Source: Planctomycetota bacterium | GTDB taxonomy: Bacteria > Planctomycetota > UBA1135 > UBA2386 | Direction of reading: 5' to 3' | Assembly (NCBI GenBank): GCA_016795295.1 | Contig: JAEUHP010000104.1 | Coordinates: 1 to 52,244, forward strand | DNA length: 52,244 nt | Part shown: in pieces, positions 21,195-29,427 of the stretch | How the letters are laid out: every line of letters starts with the position of its first letter | Position numbering within the stretch: the stretch's first letter is position 1 | The notes under the pieces: generated by a model | What the model was told of the DNA's origin: nothing | What the model saw: the letters and a program-made list of their open reading frames with translations, nothing else | Database searches by the model: none | Translations under genes and position numbers: made by a program

Positions 21195-21937
21195 GCGAAC
21201 GCAGGTCCATTTCCCTCGGCGAGCGCTGGCGTCGCGAAGCGACGCGTGGCATCGACGACAAGCGGCTGGCTTCGGCGCTGGAGGCGTTGCCGAGCATCCG
21301 CAAACCGATGGTGCGCATCCGGCCCGGTTCGATCCGCGCCGAGATGGAAGGCTCGATGGGTTCCATCCACGAGGTCAGCCTGCAGATCCGCACCCTGCCG
21401 CAGAAGGACTGGCCAACCCTGGTGCGGGTGCTGCGCCGCAGCAAATCGATCGTCGAGGCGCTCGAGAACGGCCGCGTGCCACGCTCGTTCGATCGTTTGG
21501 TGGCGCGCATCGTCGGCGAACCGCTGTTTCCGGACGCCCGCAGCGTGACCTTCGGCTGCTCGTGCGACCTGCAGGAGAAACCCTGCCGGCACGTGCTGGC
21601 GCTGCACGAACTGTTCGCGCGGCGGCTCGACGAGAAGCCCTGGGAACTGATGATGCTGCGGGGTGTGGACCTGCAAACGCTGCTGGCCAAGGTGCAGCAG
21701 GGAGGTCACGACCAAGACCTGCCGCCGCTGGCGTTCGGCGTGCCCGAAGAGCCGGTGCTCTACCCGGATGCCGAAGATGCCGACCTGAGCCAGACGCTGT
21801 CTGCTGCCCAGGTGCGGTGGCTGCTCGGCGAGACTTCGGATCGGTTTGCCGCGGCGGCCCTGCGGGCGCTGGCCAACCTCCCGGACACCCTGGGCACGGA
21901 GCCAGCCCAAGCGGCAACCCCAGCGCCCAAGAGCTGA
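21191..21937 (+). CDS. SWIM zinc-finger protein
   Basis: A 248-residue protein starting at a GTG that overlaps the helicase stop (GTGA). The SWIM motif CxC...CxH is CSCDLQEKPCRHVLAL (~residues 122-136). SWIM domains bind zinc and mediate DNA or protein contact. Translational coupling to the SNF2 helicase suggests the two proteins act as a complex. The C-terminus is Ala/Pro-rich and probably unstructured. Confidence 0.88.
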   Translation: MSERRSISLGERWRREATRGIDDKRLASALEALPSIRKPMVRIRPGSIRAEMEGSMGSIHEVSLQIRTLPQKDWPTLVRVLRRSKSIVEALENGRVPRSFDRLVARIVGEPLFPDARSVTFGCSCDLQEKPCRHVLALHELFARRLDEKPWELMMLRGVDLQTLLAKVQQGGHDQDLPPLAFGVPEEPVLYPDAEDADLSQTLSAAQVRWLLGETSDRFAAAALRALANLPDTLGTEPAQAATPAPKS

Positions 21938-21952
21938 GGGCAGCGAGCGCCC

Positions 21953-23323
21953 GTGTCGCCGCGCCCGCTCCTGCCGCTGTCGGTGCAGATCGGCTACGCG
22001 GTAGCCGAGATCGGCCAGAACCTCAGCGAGACTGCGGTTCGGATCTTCCTGCTGAACTACTACACCGATGTGGTCGGCCTGAACCCGCGGCTGGCCGGCC
22101 TCGCGGTCGGTCTCAGCCTGCTCTGGGACGCCGTCATCGATCCCCTGATGGGGGCGATCAGCGACCGCACCCTGGGTCGTTTCGGCGGCCGCCGCGGCTA
22201 CCTGCCGGTGGGAGGTGTCCTGCTGGCGATCGGCGTGCTGTTGGTGTTCCGCCCCCCGCACCTCGAAGGGCAAGCCGCCATGTTCGGCTGGCTGCTGTTC
22301 GCCGCGTGCTTCCTCGGCACCGGGATGACGGTCCTGAGTGTGCCGTACATGGCCATGGGCGGCGAGATGACCGACGATCCGCACGAACGCACCGCGCTGT
22401 TCGGTTGGCGGTTCGCCTGCGCCAACATCGGCGGCATGCTGGCCGTGGGCCTGCCGGTGCTGTTCGTGACCGAACGGGCCGACAGTGTTGCCGCGATGGC
22501 GCCTGCGGCACTGGCGGCCGCGGGCATCGTGGTGGCAACGGCGTGCCTGAGTTGGCGGGCGACGGCCCGGGTACAGTTCCGCCAGGCGCCGGTCGCACCC
22601 ACCGGCACGTGGACGGCTTTCAGCGAGCCGCTGCGCAACCGCGCGTTCCGGCCCCTGCTCCTGGCCTATGTGGTGGCGACGCTCGGCATCGGCGTGAACG
22701 CCGCCACCGCGGTCTACTACTACCAGTACCGACTGGGACTCAGCCAAACGCAGATCTCCACGCTGCTGGGCTGCTTTCTCGGCGTGTTCACGCTTGGCAT
22801 CCTGGGCTGGGTGCGCCTCGCACAGCGGTTCGGCAAGCGGCAGGCGATGGCGGTGGGTGGAGTGTGCCTCGGGCTGGCCAACAGCGTGGTCTATGTGGTG
22901 GCGCCACCCGGCAGCCTGCTCCTGCCGCTGGTCGGCGGCGCCCTCGGCCTCGGCCTGCTGGTCGGCTGCATCGTGCTGATCGACGCGCAGCTGACCGACG
23001 TGATCGACCACGACCAGGTGCGCTCGGGGCAGCTGCGTTCGGGGCTCTACTTCGGGGTGTGGCGCTTCGCCTCGAAGCTCGCTCGCGCCGTGGCGATTGC
23101 GCTGACCGGCCACGTGCTGGAGGGGATCGGCTTCGTGCCCAACCAACCGCAGGGCACCTACGTGGCCTGGATGCTCGCGCTGCTGTTCGGCCCCGGAGTC
23201 GGCACGTTCTTCGTGCTGGCCGGGTGGATCCTGTGGCGCTACCGCTTCGGCGAAGGCGAACAGGCGCAGGTGCGGCGCATCCTCGAACGGCGTGCCGGGC
23301 GGCAACGGCGACGGGTCCGGTGA
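21953..23323 (+). CDS. MFS transporter, GPH (MelB-like) sugar:cation symporter family
   Basis: A 456-residue transporter with 12 predicted helices. The GPH signature is LLWDAVIDPLMGAISDRT (residues ~50-70), including the cation-site Asp residues, followed by FGGRRGYL. It likely imports a sugar or glycoside with H+ or Na+. The start is a GTG, 15 nt after the SWIM gene. The substrate cannot be told from sequence. Confidence 0.88.
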   Translation: MSPRPLLPLSVQIGYAVAEIGQNLSETAVRIFLLNYYTDVVGLNPRLAGLAVGLSLLWDAVIDPLMGAISDRTLGRFGGRRGYLPVGGVLLAIGVLLVFRPPHLEGQAAMFGWLLFAACFLGTGMTVLSVPYMAMGGEMTDDPHERTALFGWRFACANIGGMLAVGLPVLFVTERADSVAAMAPAALAAAGIVVATACLSWRATARVQFRQAPVAPTGTWTAFSEPLRNRAFRPLLLAYVVATLGIGVNAATAVYYYQYRLGLSQTQISTLLGCFLGVFTLGILGWVRLAQRFGKRQAMAVGGVCLGLANSVVYVVAPPGSLLLPLVGGALGLGLLVGCIVLIDAQLTDVIDHDQVRSGQLRSGLYFGVWRFASKLARAVAIALTGHVLEGIGFVPNQPQGTYVAWMLALLFGPGVGTFFVLAGWILWRYRFGEGEQAQVRRILERRAGRQRRRVR

Positions 23324-23385
23324 CCGGAGCGGCGGCCAACGCGGGTTTTCACACAATCCCGGCCGACTTCCCTTGCCAGTGCCCC

Positions 23386-23409
23386 GGGCGCCCCGTTTTC
23401 TGGGCGTCC
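23386..23409 (+). terminator. terminator-like hairpin after the MFS gene
   Basis: GGGCGCCC (23386-23393), loop CGTTTTCT, GGGCGTCC (23402-23409) give an 8-bp stem with one G-U pair. No U-tract follows, so intrinsic termination is uncertain. Confidence 0.4.
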
Positions 23410-23527
23410 CCTCGGTCCGTGGTGTCCCGCCGTCTTTCGTGCCCCTGAGAGACGCTTGGCCACTGCGACCACTTCGCCGTGCGTGCCCAGAGCCACGCAA
23501 CTTCCGCCAATTCAGGATTCAGGCCCC

Positions 23528-24901
23528 ATGATCGCGGATCTCCCTCGCTTCGATCTGACCAGCACCGGCCTCGGCATCGCCGCTCTGGTGGTGTTCGTCG
23601 TCACCTACCTGCTCGTGGTGCTCGAGGAAAAGCTCCACCTGCGCAAGTCGAAGCCGGTGGTGATCGCCGCCGGCGTGATCTGGGTGTTGGTGGCACTCGC
23701 CTACGCCGCGCATCCCGACAGCGGCAAGCTGCCCACGGACCATCTCGAACAGCGCATCCTGCACCACACCGGCGAGTTCGCCGGGCTGTTCCTGTTCCTG
23801 CTCGCGGCGATGACCTACATCTCCGCGATCGCGCAGCACAACGTGTTCCTGCGGCTGAACGCGTTGCTGGTGTCGAAGGGCTACTCGCTACGGGCCGTGT
23901 TCTGGGTCACCGGCGCCCTGTCGTTCGTGATCTCGCCAATCTGCGACAATCTGACCACGGCGCTGCTGATGGGCAGCGTGGTGATCACGATCGGCCGCGG
24001 GCAACCGCTGTTCCTCGCCGCGGCCTGCACCAACATCGTGGTGGCGGCCAACGCCGGGGGCGCCTTCTCCCCGTTCGGCGACATCACCACCCTGATGGTG
24101 TGGGCCGCCGGCAAGGTGCACACGGCGGACTTCTTTCGACTGCTGATTCCGTCCCTGGTCAACTGGCTGGTGCCGGCGGTGGTGCTGCATTTCACCATTC
24201 CGAAGGCCCAGCCCGAGCCGCTGCAGAAGCAGGTCGAACTGCTCCGCGGCTGGGGCACGGTGATCACCCTGTTCGTGCTGACGATCGCCACTGCGGTGCT
24301 GTTCCACGCCAAGTGGCATCTGCCGCCGTTCCTCGGCATGACCACCGGCCTCGGCTACTTCATGATCTACGGCTGGTGGCGCACCTCGACCCACCGCCGC
24401 AGTGGCACCGGTGAGAAGCTCGACGTGTTCCACAACATCGCCGAAGTCGAATGGGACACGCTGCTGTTCTTCTTCGGCGTGATCCTGTGTGTCGGTGGCC
24501 TGCAGGAACTCACCTACCTGCAGAAGGCCAGCGAATGGCTGTTCGACAAGGACCACGGCGTCGGCGCCACCACCGCGAACATCGCCATCGGTGTGCTGTC
24601 CGCGCTGATCGACAACGTGCCGGTGATGTTCGCGGTGATCGGCATGAATCCATCGATGGACGCGGCGAACCCCGGGTTGTTGCACACCCCGACTTCGGAC
24701 TACCAGTGGCTGCTGGTGACGCTGACCGCGGGCGTCGGCGGCTCCCTGCTGTCGGTCGGTTCCGCCGCCGGGGTGGCACTGATGGGCACTGCCCACGGCA
24801 TCTACACGTTCGGCCGGCACCTGCGCTTCTTGCCCGCGATCGCCGTCGGCTACGCCGCCAGCATCGCCGTGCACTGGCTGCTCAACGCCCCCCCCGGCTG
24901 A
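23528..24901 (+). CDS. nhaD: NhaD-type Na+/H+ antiporter
   Basis: A 457-residue membrane protein of the ion transporter superfamily. NhaD expels Na+ in exchange for H+. Seen: ISPICDNLTTALLMGSV (~residue 137) with the Asp/Asn/Thr substrate residues, NAGGAFSPFGDITTLMVW (~177), and the mirrored second repeat SALIDNVPVMFAV (~360) with GVGGSLLSVGSAAGVALMG. The ATG at 23528 gives an N-terminus directly before the first helix; an in-frame upstream start at 23456 adds non-conserved residues. The gap of 204 bp before it separates it from the MFS gene. Confidence 0.94.
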   Translation: MIADLPRFDLTSTGLGIAALVVFVVTYLLVVLEEKLHLRKSKPVVIAAGVIWVLVALAYAAHPDSGKLPTDHLEQRILHHTGEFAGLFLFLLAAMTYISAIAQHNVFLRLNALLVSKGYSLRAVFWVTGALSFVISPICDNLTTALLMGSVVITIGRGQPLFLAAACTNIVVAANAGGAFSPFGDITTLMVWAAGKVHTADFFRLLIPSLVNWLVPAVVLHFTIPKAQPEPLQKQVELLRGWGTVITLFVLTIATAVLFHAKWHLPPFLGMTTGLGYFMIYGWWRTSTHRRSGTGEKLDVFHNIAEVEWDTLLFFFGVILCVGGLQELTYLQKASEWLFDKDHGVGATTANIAIGVLSALIDNVPVMFAVIGMNPSMDAANPGLLHTPTSDYQWLLVTLTAGVGGSLLSVGSAAGVALMGTAHGIYTFGRHLRFLPAIAVGYAASIAVHWLLNAPPG

Positions 24902-24929
24902 GCCTGGACTGCTGAGTTCGGGCCCGGCG

Positions 24930-24953
24930 CCACAGCCCTCCTGCAAGCTGTGG
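24930..24953. terminator. hairpin between convergent nhaD and island genes
   Basis: CCACAGC (24930-24936) and GCTGTGG (24947-24953) form a perfect 7-bp stem with a 10-nt loop. It is placed where a bidirectional terminator would be expected, but has no U-tract. Confidence 0.4.
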
Positions 24954-24968
24954 ACGGAGTGCGTGTCG

Positions 24969-25043
24969 ATGCGGCAGTATGACCTGGATGCGATGAATGA
25001 TGCGGTGCTCGTGGTCACCGGCAACGGAGAGCCTGCGTACTAA
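24969..25043 (+). other. short open reading frame at the island edge
   Basis: A 24-codon frame MRQYDLDAMNDAVLVVTGNG... ends in TAA and overlaps the stop of the convergent HAD-PRTase gene by 4 nt. It has protein-like composition but no recognised family and no ribosome binding site. It could be a gene remnant left at the junction. Confidence 0.2.
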
Positions 25044-26176
25044 TCAATGATGTTCCGGAGCGTTGCTTGCGCGTCTGCATTGGTGTTGCCATTGAGTTCA
25101 GTTGTTGCTCCGAGGGAGTATTGGCCGGAGCAAACAGGCGCAAACGGGTCAGAGTGGATGGTGATGTCGAAATGGCGGAACTGGTTGCCGAACTTGCCCA
25201 GCGCAACGCCCGTGACAGAGATTGCGCCGGCCCTACGAAGGAACGCTGCGGCGGCACCAAACGAGAGGCCATAGGTTGTGCAGTCGTCAACTACGAAGAC
25301 GTTTCGGCCACGAATCCTGTCTCGATACTCAGGGTTTAGGTGGATGGTCTCAACCTGACTCGCCGGTTCGAGGCGATTGGAGCCCGAGGTCGGCGAGGAG
25401 CGCTTCTGTGACGGTGTGTGTCGGATGAACAGTGGGTGCTTGCGCATGGCAAACCGCACGCGGGAAGTGGTCGACCTGAGTCGATGCGTAAAGTCGCTGA
25501 GGGTGTCGGAGTCATCGTTGGCACTGGATGATGAGGGGTAGGAGCCCCACATCTGTTTCTGGATGACAGCCACTCCATCACGAAGCAGTGAGCGCGAGGT
25601 CACCGTCAGTAGCGCCATCAGGCGTGGACCGCCACCCTTGACCGTGGAAGTGACGCGCTGAGAGAACTCGACTTGGGTGAGTGGCTGCGCGCCCTTGCTC
25701 GACAGGTCGGACAAGGCGCGAACTTTGTAGTTGGGGGTGTCGCACGAGAACCACCACTGTCCCCTCCAGCTTGAAGCCAGCGCGATCACCTCTTTCAGGC
25801 CGCTGGCATCACGGATGTCGATTCCAAGGCCTCGAACATTGTCGTCTGTAGATGAAGGCGCGGCCACCAACACCGCCCCGCCATTCTTTCCCATCATCAC
25901 GTCGTCGCGAGTCGCGGCCAACACCAGGACTTCGTACGTCGCGCGCTTCATGGAGTCAGCAATTCTTCGGGTGAGCTGGCCGTCTTGGCGGCCACTTTCC
26001 GTTAGGAAACAAACGCCGGCCGCGACGAGTGGTTCCAGCCAAGCCGGCTGAGTGTGGTTGGAGACGATTGCAATAGGTGTTCCTGCTTTCTGCAGTTCGA
26101 GGAGGACGTTCTGGAGGGCGAGGTCAGGAACGCCCCTGGGGGCGACGGCTTCCAACGAGGTCAAGAGGACCGACAT
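25040..26176 (-). CDS. degenerate HAD-like domain fused to a phosphoribosyltransferase
   Basis: A 378-residue protein, third in a minus-strand cassette. Residues 1-105 look like a small HAD fold: the motif II Ser lies in IAIVSNHTQPAWL (residue ~39) and ATRDDVMMGKNGGAVLV (88-104) resembles motif IV. However, the motif I Asp is missing (VLLTSLEAV where DxDG is expected), so phosphatase activity is doubtful. A linker (~205-285) contains a Ser/Asp-rich stretch and basic HLRSTTSRVRFAMRKHPL. Residues ~290-345 are a type I PRTase core with the PRPP loop VFVVDDCTTYGLSFGAA. GC content is visibly below the flanks. The likely role is a partner of the DprA/PRTase pair, possibly in phage defence. Confidence 0.7.
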   Translation of the reverse strand: MSVLLTSLEAVAPRGVPDLALQNVLLELQKAGTPIAIVSNHTQPAWLEPLVAAGVCFLTESGRQDGQLTRRIADSMKRATYEVLVLAATRDDVMMGKNGGAVLVAAPSSTDDNVRGLGIDIRDASGLKEVIALASSWRGQWWFSCDTPNYKVRALSDLSSKGAQPLTQVEFSQRVTSTVKGGGPRLMALLTVTSRSLLRDGVAVIQKQMWGSYPSSSSANDDSDTLSDFTHRLRSTTSRVRFAMRKHPLFIRHTPSQKRSSPTSGSNRLEPASQVETIHLNPEYRDRIRGRNVFVVDDCTTYGLSFGAAAAFLRRAGAISVTGVALGKFGNQFRHFDITIHSDPFAPVCSGQYSLGATTELNGNTNADAQATLRNIID

Positions 26177-26213
26177 GGACGAGGGAGCTTCAATGCATTT
26201 GGGGAGGGGTGAG

Positions 26214-26852
26214 TCACGGCTCGCGTCGTGAAGAGTCTGCTGCGGCGTTGTAGGTTATCACGCCAGTGCATGGAGCGAGGATGGCGTCGACTTCAACACG
26301 CGTCATCGTGCGAACGACTGCAAAGGCTCGAACCTCGCAGGAAGGAAATGCCTCCAACAGGCGCGAGGCTGCCGCCACGAGGGTTGCCCCCTTTGTAATC
26401 ACGTCATCGACGAGCGTGATGCGACGGGGAGCGAATAGAGAGCGCGAAACGGTCAAGGATGCAAAGTGGCGGGAGGGTTTGGGCCTTTCCTCCGGAAGGG
26501 AGAACGCCGACTTGGGGACGGCGTGTGATCGGTCAAGGCAGGTGGAGACTTCCTTGCCCAAGCCTCGTGCCACAAAGACATGGCAGATTTCGCGTGGAAC
26601 CCAAAGCGACTTGGGGTTCTTCATCGGGGAGCTGCCAGGAACAGGAACGAGCACGGTGTCCGCGCCGAAAAAATCAGCGAGCCAGTGCGCTCCGGTCTCG
26701 CGGAGCCGCTGAGCGGACAGCTCCTGAACCGAGCGGTCACCACGCTTCACGGCAGCACGAACAGACCGAGAGCGCTTGGAGACTTCGGAGTGGCCCTGTG
26801 GCGCGTAGACCAGCAGGGAGGCAAACTTCAGCTCAGAAAGCAAGCTCACCAC
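26214..26852 (-). CDS. ComF-like phosphoribosyltransferase
   Basis: A 212-residue type I PRTase resembling ComFC without its zinc-finger cysteines. Seen: VLVPVPGSSP (residues 67-76), and the PRPP-binding loop ITLVDDVITKGATLVAAA (145-162). PRTases move ribose-5-phosphate from PRPP to a base; in ComF proteins the substrate is unknown. The GTG start lies inside the end of the dprA-like gene (20-nt overlap), and the HAD-PRTase gene follows after 37 nt, so the three are one transcription unit. DprA and ComF are both competence-associated families, yet here they sit in a low-GC cassette with no other competence gene. Confidence 0.8.
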   Translation of the reverse strand: MVSLLSELKFASLLVYAPQGHSEVSKRSRSVRAAVKRGDRSVQELSAQRLRETGAHWLADFFGADTVLVPVPGSSPMKNPKSLWVPREICHVFVARGLGKEVSTCLDRSHAVPKSAFSLPEERPKPSRHFASLTVSRSLFAPRRITLVDDVITKGATLVAAASRLLEAFPSCEVRAFAVVRTMTRVEVDAILAPCTGVITYNAAADSSRREP

Positions 26853-27516
26853 GAGGTCGCCCCGGGAGCTCGTCGAGTACCACGGTGAGTCGTTCCTTGG
26901 TCAGTACCTCAGCTCCGTATTGCTGCATCTCGGCCGGCCACGTGAGGTCGGTCCGCTTGGTGAGCGACTCGAGAAGGAAGAGGGGGCGTCCAAGCCGAAG
27001 TGCTTCCCAGCCTTGGTGGATCGTCCCGCTGCCTTCACCGGCTTCTACGATGATGGTCGCGTCCGAGAGCAGTGCCATCGTTCGGTTGCGCATCGGGAAG
27101 TTCTTCTTCTGCGGTGGGGACCCAACCGCGAACTGCGATACCGCCAAGTGGCTCTGGGTGATTCGGTGCAGCAATGCTTGGTTCTGCCTTGGGAAGCAGA
27201 CGTCCAGCGGAGTCCCGAGCACGGTGATCGTTTTGCCGCCGGCGTTGATCGCCGCCCAATGGGCCTGGGTGTCGATGCCCTCGGCGAGGCCACTTACGAC
27301 AACGACTCCCCGCCTCACCAGGGTCTCGACGAGGGCGCGGGCCCGACCAAGCCCCTGCGTTGTCGCGTCACGAGAGCCCACGACCGACACTCGCAATCCA
27401 CCGCGGAGAAGCTCGATGTTCCCCGCGGTGAAGAGGCGGGCTGGGGCATGCTGCCTCTCTACCTCGTTCAGAGGCCCGATGAGTTCTTCGGGGGCGTGTT
27501 CGGCGAAGGCCTGCAT
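26833..27516 (-). CDS. DprA/Smf-like SLOG-domain protein
   Basis: A 227-residue protein consisting mostly of the DprA Rossmann (SLOG) domain. Motifs seen: VVGSRDATTQG (45-55), VVSGLAEGIDTQAH (72-86), GKTITVLGTPLD (94-105), NFPMRNRTMALLSDATIIVE (139-158) and SGTIHQGWEALRLGRPLF (163-180). It lacks the C-terminal winged-helix domain and any full N-terminal SAM domain of housekeeping DprA (usually ~300-400 residues). DprA binds single-stranded DNA and loads RecA; short SLOG proteins in defence loci may sense or make nucleotides. It is first in the cassette. The upstream 233 bp would hold the promoter, but none is convincing. Confidence 0.85.
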   Translation of the reverse strand: MQAFAEHAPEELIGPLNEVERQHAPARLFTAGNIELLRGGLRVSVVGSRDATTQGLGRARALVETLVRRGVVVVSGLAEGIDTQAHWAAINAGGKTITVLGTPLDVCFPRQNQALLHRITQSHLAVSQFAVGSPPQKKNFPMRNRTMALLSDATIIVEAGEGSGTIHQGWEALRLGRPLFLLESLTKRTDLTWPAEMQQYGAEVLTKERLTVVLDELPGRPRGELAF

Positions 27517-27693
27517 GGATTCCTGGCATGGTCTCCCATCCCGAACTCGGTGTCGAGGGTGGATACGTGTTCGCCCCGGCGCCAGCGGCCCTCCCAGGCC
27601 CCCGTCGAAACACCAGCCGTGCCAGTCACGCGGCGAAGGTTACCTCGGCGTCGGCGACCGGTCGACTTGCGCCGGGAGGGCCCCCTCTCGGCG

Positions 27694-27743
27694 GCGCCGG
27701 GCAACAGCTCCGGCGCGGGCCGGTCGCCCTCACGGCGACCGGC
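27694..27743 (-). terminator. tandem hairpins downstream of pntB
   Basis: Directly after the pntB stop, GCCGGTCGCC/GGCGACCGGC (27719-27728 with 27734-27743, loop 5 nt) is a perfect 10-bp stem. A second perfect stem GCGCCGG/CCGGCGC (27694-27700 with 27710-27716) follows on the minus strand. There is no U-run. They probably end the pnt transcript and insulate the dprA-like cassette. Confidence 0.55.
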
Positions 27744-27749
27744 GGGAGC

Positions 27750-29144
27750 TCACTTCAGCTCCTTCACTTCCTTGACCATCGCCTCGAGCGCTTCCTTCGC
27801 GTCGAGGAACACCATCAGCGTGTTCTCGGCTTCGAACAGCGGGTTCTTGATGCCCGCGTAACCCGGCGCCAGGGACCGCTTGATCACCACCACGGTGCGC
27901 GCCTGGTCGACGTCGAGGATCGGCATGCCGGCGATCGGGCCCGTGGGCAGGCGCGCCGCCGGATTCACCACGTCGTTCGCACCGACCACGATCACCACGT
28001 CGGTGTTCTTGAAGTCGCCGTTGATGCGATCCATCTCCCAGAGCTGGTCGTAGGGCACGTCGGACTCGGCGAGCAGCACGTTCATGTGGCCGGGCATGCG
28101 CCCCGCCACCGGGTGGATCGCGTAGCGGACGTTGCAACCGCGCTTCTGCAGCAGGTCGGCGAGTTCGCGCACCACGTGCTGCGCCTGCGCCACGGCCAAT
28201 CCGTAGCCGGGCACGAACACCACCGAGCCGGCGCCGTCGAGCAGCATCGCCACCTCTTCGGCACCTGCGGACTTGATGTTCTTGTAGTCCTTGGCGTCCT
28301 TGGCGACCGTCTCCTCGCCCATGCCGCCGAGCAGCACGTTGCCGAGCGAACGGTTCATCGCCTTGCACATGATCTGCGTCAGGATCAGCCCCGAAGTGCC
28401 GACCAGCGCCCCGACCACGATCAGCAGCGGGTTCTGGATGACGAAACCAGCGGCGGCCCCGGCGATGCCCGAGTAGCTGTTCAGCAGCGACACCACCACC
28501 GGCATGTCGGCGCCGCCGATCGGCATCACCAGGAACACACCCAGCACCGCGGCGACCAGCGCCAGCAGGATCACGGCGAACGTCATCGCCGTGTGGTTGC
28601 TGGTGATCACCATCCAGGCGGCACACCCGATGGCGGCCAGGGCGAGGCCCGCGTGCAGGTAATGCCGCTGCATGCCCGCCAGCGGGTGGGACAGCTTCTT
28701 GCCGGACAGCTTGAAGTAGGCGACGAAGCTGCCGGTCAGGGTGACCATGCCGATCAGGATGGTCGCCGGCGTGCTGATCGCATTGATCAGCGTGGTGTCG
28801 CCGAGCGCCTTGCTCGGATCCTTGAGCACCGGGTCGATCAGCAGCGAACCCATCGCCACCAATGCCGAAGACAGGCCGCCGAAGCCGTTCAGCGCGGCGA
28901 CCAGTTCGGGCATCTGGGTGGTGGGGGTGCGTTTGGCGATGGTCGCACCGACGCCGGCACCGACCAGGAGGCCGGCGAGCACGACTGGCCAGCCGATGTT
29001 GGTCTCGATCAGCGCCGTCGCGACCACGGCGACCAGCATGCCGATCTCCGACAGGCGATTGCCCTTCTGGCAAGTCTTGACGCTGGTCAGCTTCTTGATG
29101 CCGAAGACGAACAGCAGCGTCGCGAGCAGGTAGAGGTAGACCAC
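27750..29144 (-). CDS. pntB: NAD(P) transhydrogenase subunit beta
   Basis: A 464-residue beta subunit. Residues 1-~260 hold nine or so transmembrane helices (dII), and residues ~290-464 the NADP(H)-binding dIII domain with GYGLAVAQAQHVVRELADLL, then YDQLWEMDRINGDFKNTDV and VVVGANDVVNPAAR. The enzyme uses the proton gradient to reduce NADP+ with NADH. The GTG start lies 1 nt after the pntAB stop. Confidence 0.95.
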   Translation of the reverse strand: MVYLYLLATLLFVFGIKKLTSVKTCQKGNRLSEIGMLVAVVATALIETNIGWPVVLAGLLVGAGVGATIAKRTPTTQMPELVAALNGFGGLSSALVAMGSLLIDPVLKDPSKALGDTTLINAISTPATILIGMVTLTGSFVAYFKLSGKKLSHPLAGMQRHYLHAGLALAAIGCAAWMVITSNHTAMTFAVILLALVAAVLGVFLVMPIGGADMPVVVSLLNSYSGIAGAAAGFVIQNPLLIVVGALVGTSGLILTQIMCKAMNRSLGNVLLGGMGEETVAKDAKDYKNIKSAGAEEVAMLLDGAGSVVFVPGYGLAVAQAQHVVRELADLLQKRGCNVRYAIHPVAGRMPGHMNVLLAESDVPYDQLWEMDRINGDFKNTDVVIVVGANDVVNPAARLPTGPIAGMPILDVDQARTVVVIKRSLAPGYAGIKNPLFEAENTLMVFLDAKEALEAMVKEVKELK

Positions 29145-29145
29145 G

Positions 29146-29424
29146 TCACTTCCCCTTCTTCTTGAAGGACGCGAGCATGCGGTCCGTCACCAGGTAACCG
29201 CCGACCACGTTGATGGTGGCGAACACGATCGCCAAGAAGGCGATCGCCTGCGCCAGGAAACCCTCGCCGGAGCGCGCGCAGATCATCGCACCCACCACGG
29301 TGATGCCCGAGATCGCGTTCGATCCCGACATCAGGGGCGTGTGCAGCGTCGGCGGCACCTTGTTGATGAGCTCGAAGCCGAGCAGCGAAGCGATCACGAA
29401 CACGAAGATGTTGTAGAAGTCCAT
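29146..29424 (-). CDS. pntAB: NAD(P) transhydrogenase subunit alpha part 2 (membrane)
   Basis: A 92-residue membrane subunit with three helices. The conserved PPTLHTPLMSGSNAISGI (residues ~24-41) and NVVGGYLVTDRML near the end are typical of the separate alpha-2 polypeptide. The alpha subunit is split in two genes, as in Rhodospirillum. It is 3 nt from pntAA and 1 nt from pntB. Confidence 0.95.
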   Translation of the reverse strand: MDFYNIFVFVIASLLGFELINKVPPTLHTPLMSGSNAISGITVVGAMICARSGEGFLAQAIAFLAIVFATINVVGGYLVTDRMLASFKKKGK

Positions 29425-29427
29425 CTC

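Noticed and set aside
26459..27775. 438-codon plus-strand frame inside the low-GC island
   Set aside because: It lies opposite the DprA-like and PRTase genes, both of which carry clear family motifs; the plus frame is Ser/Arg-rich and unrecognised.
27528..29165. 545-codon plus-strand frame over pntB
   Set aside because: Antisense frame; pntB is complete and conserved on the other strand.
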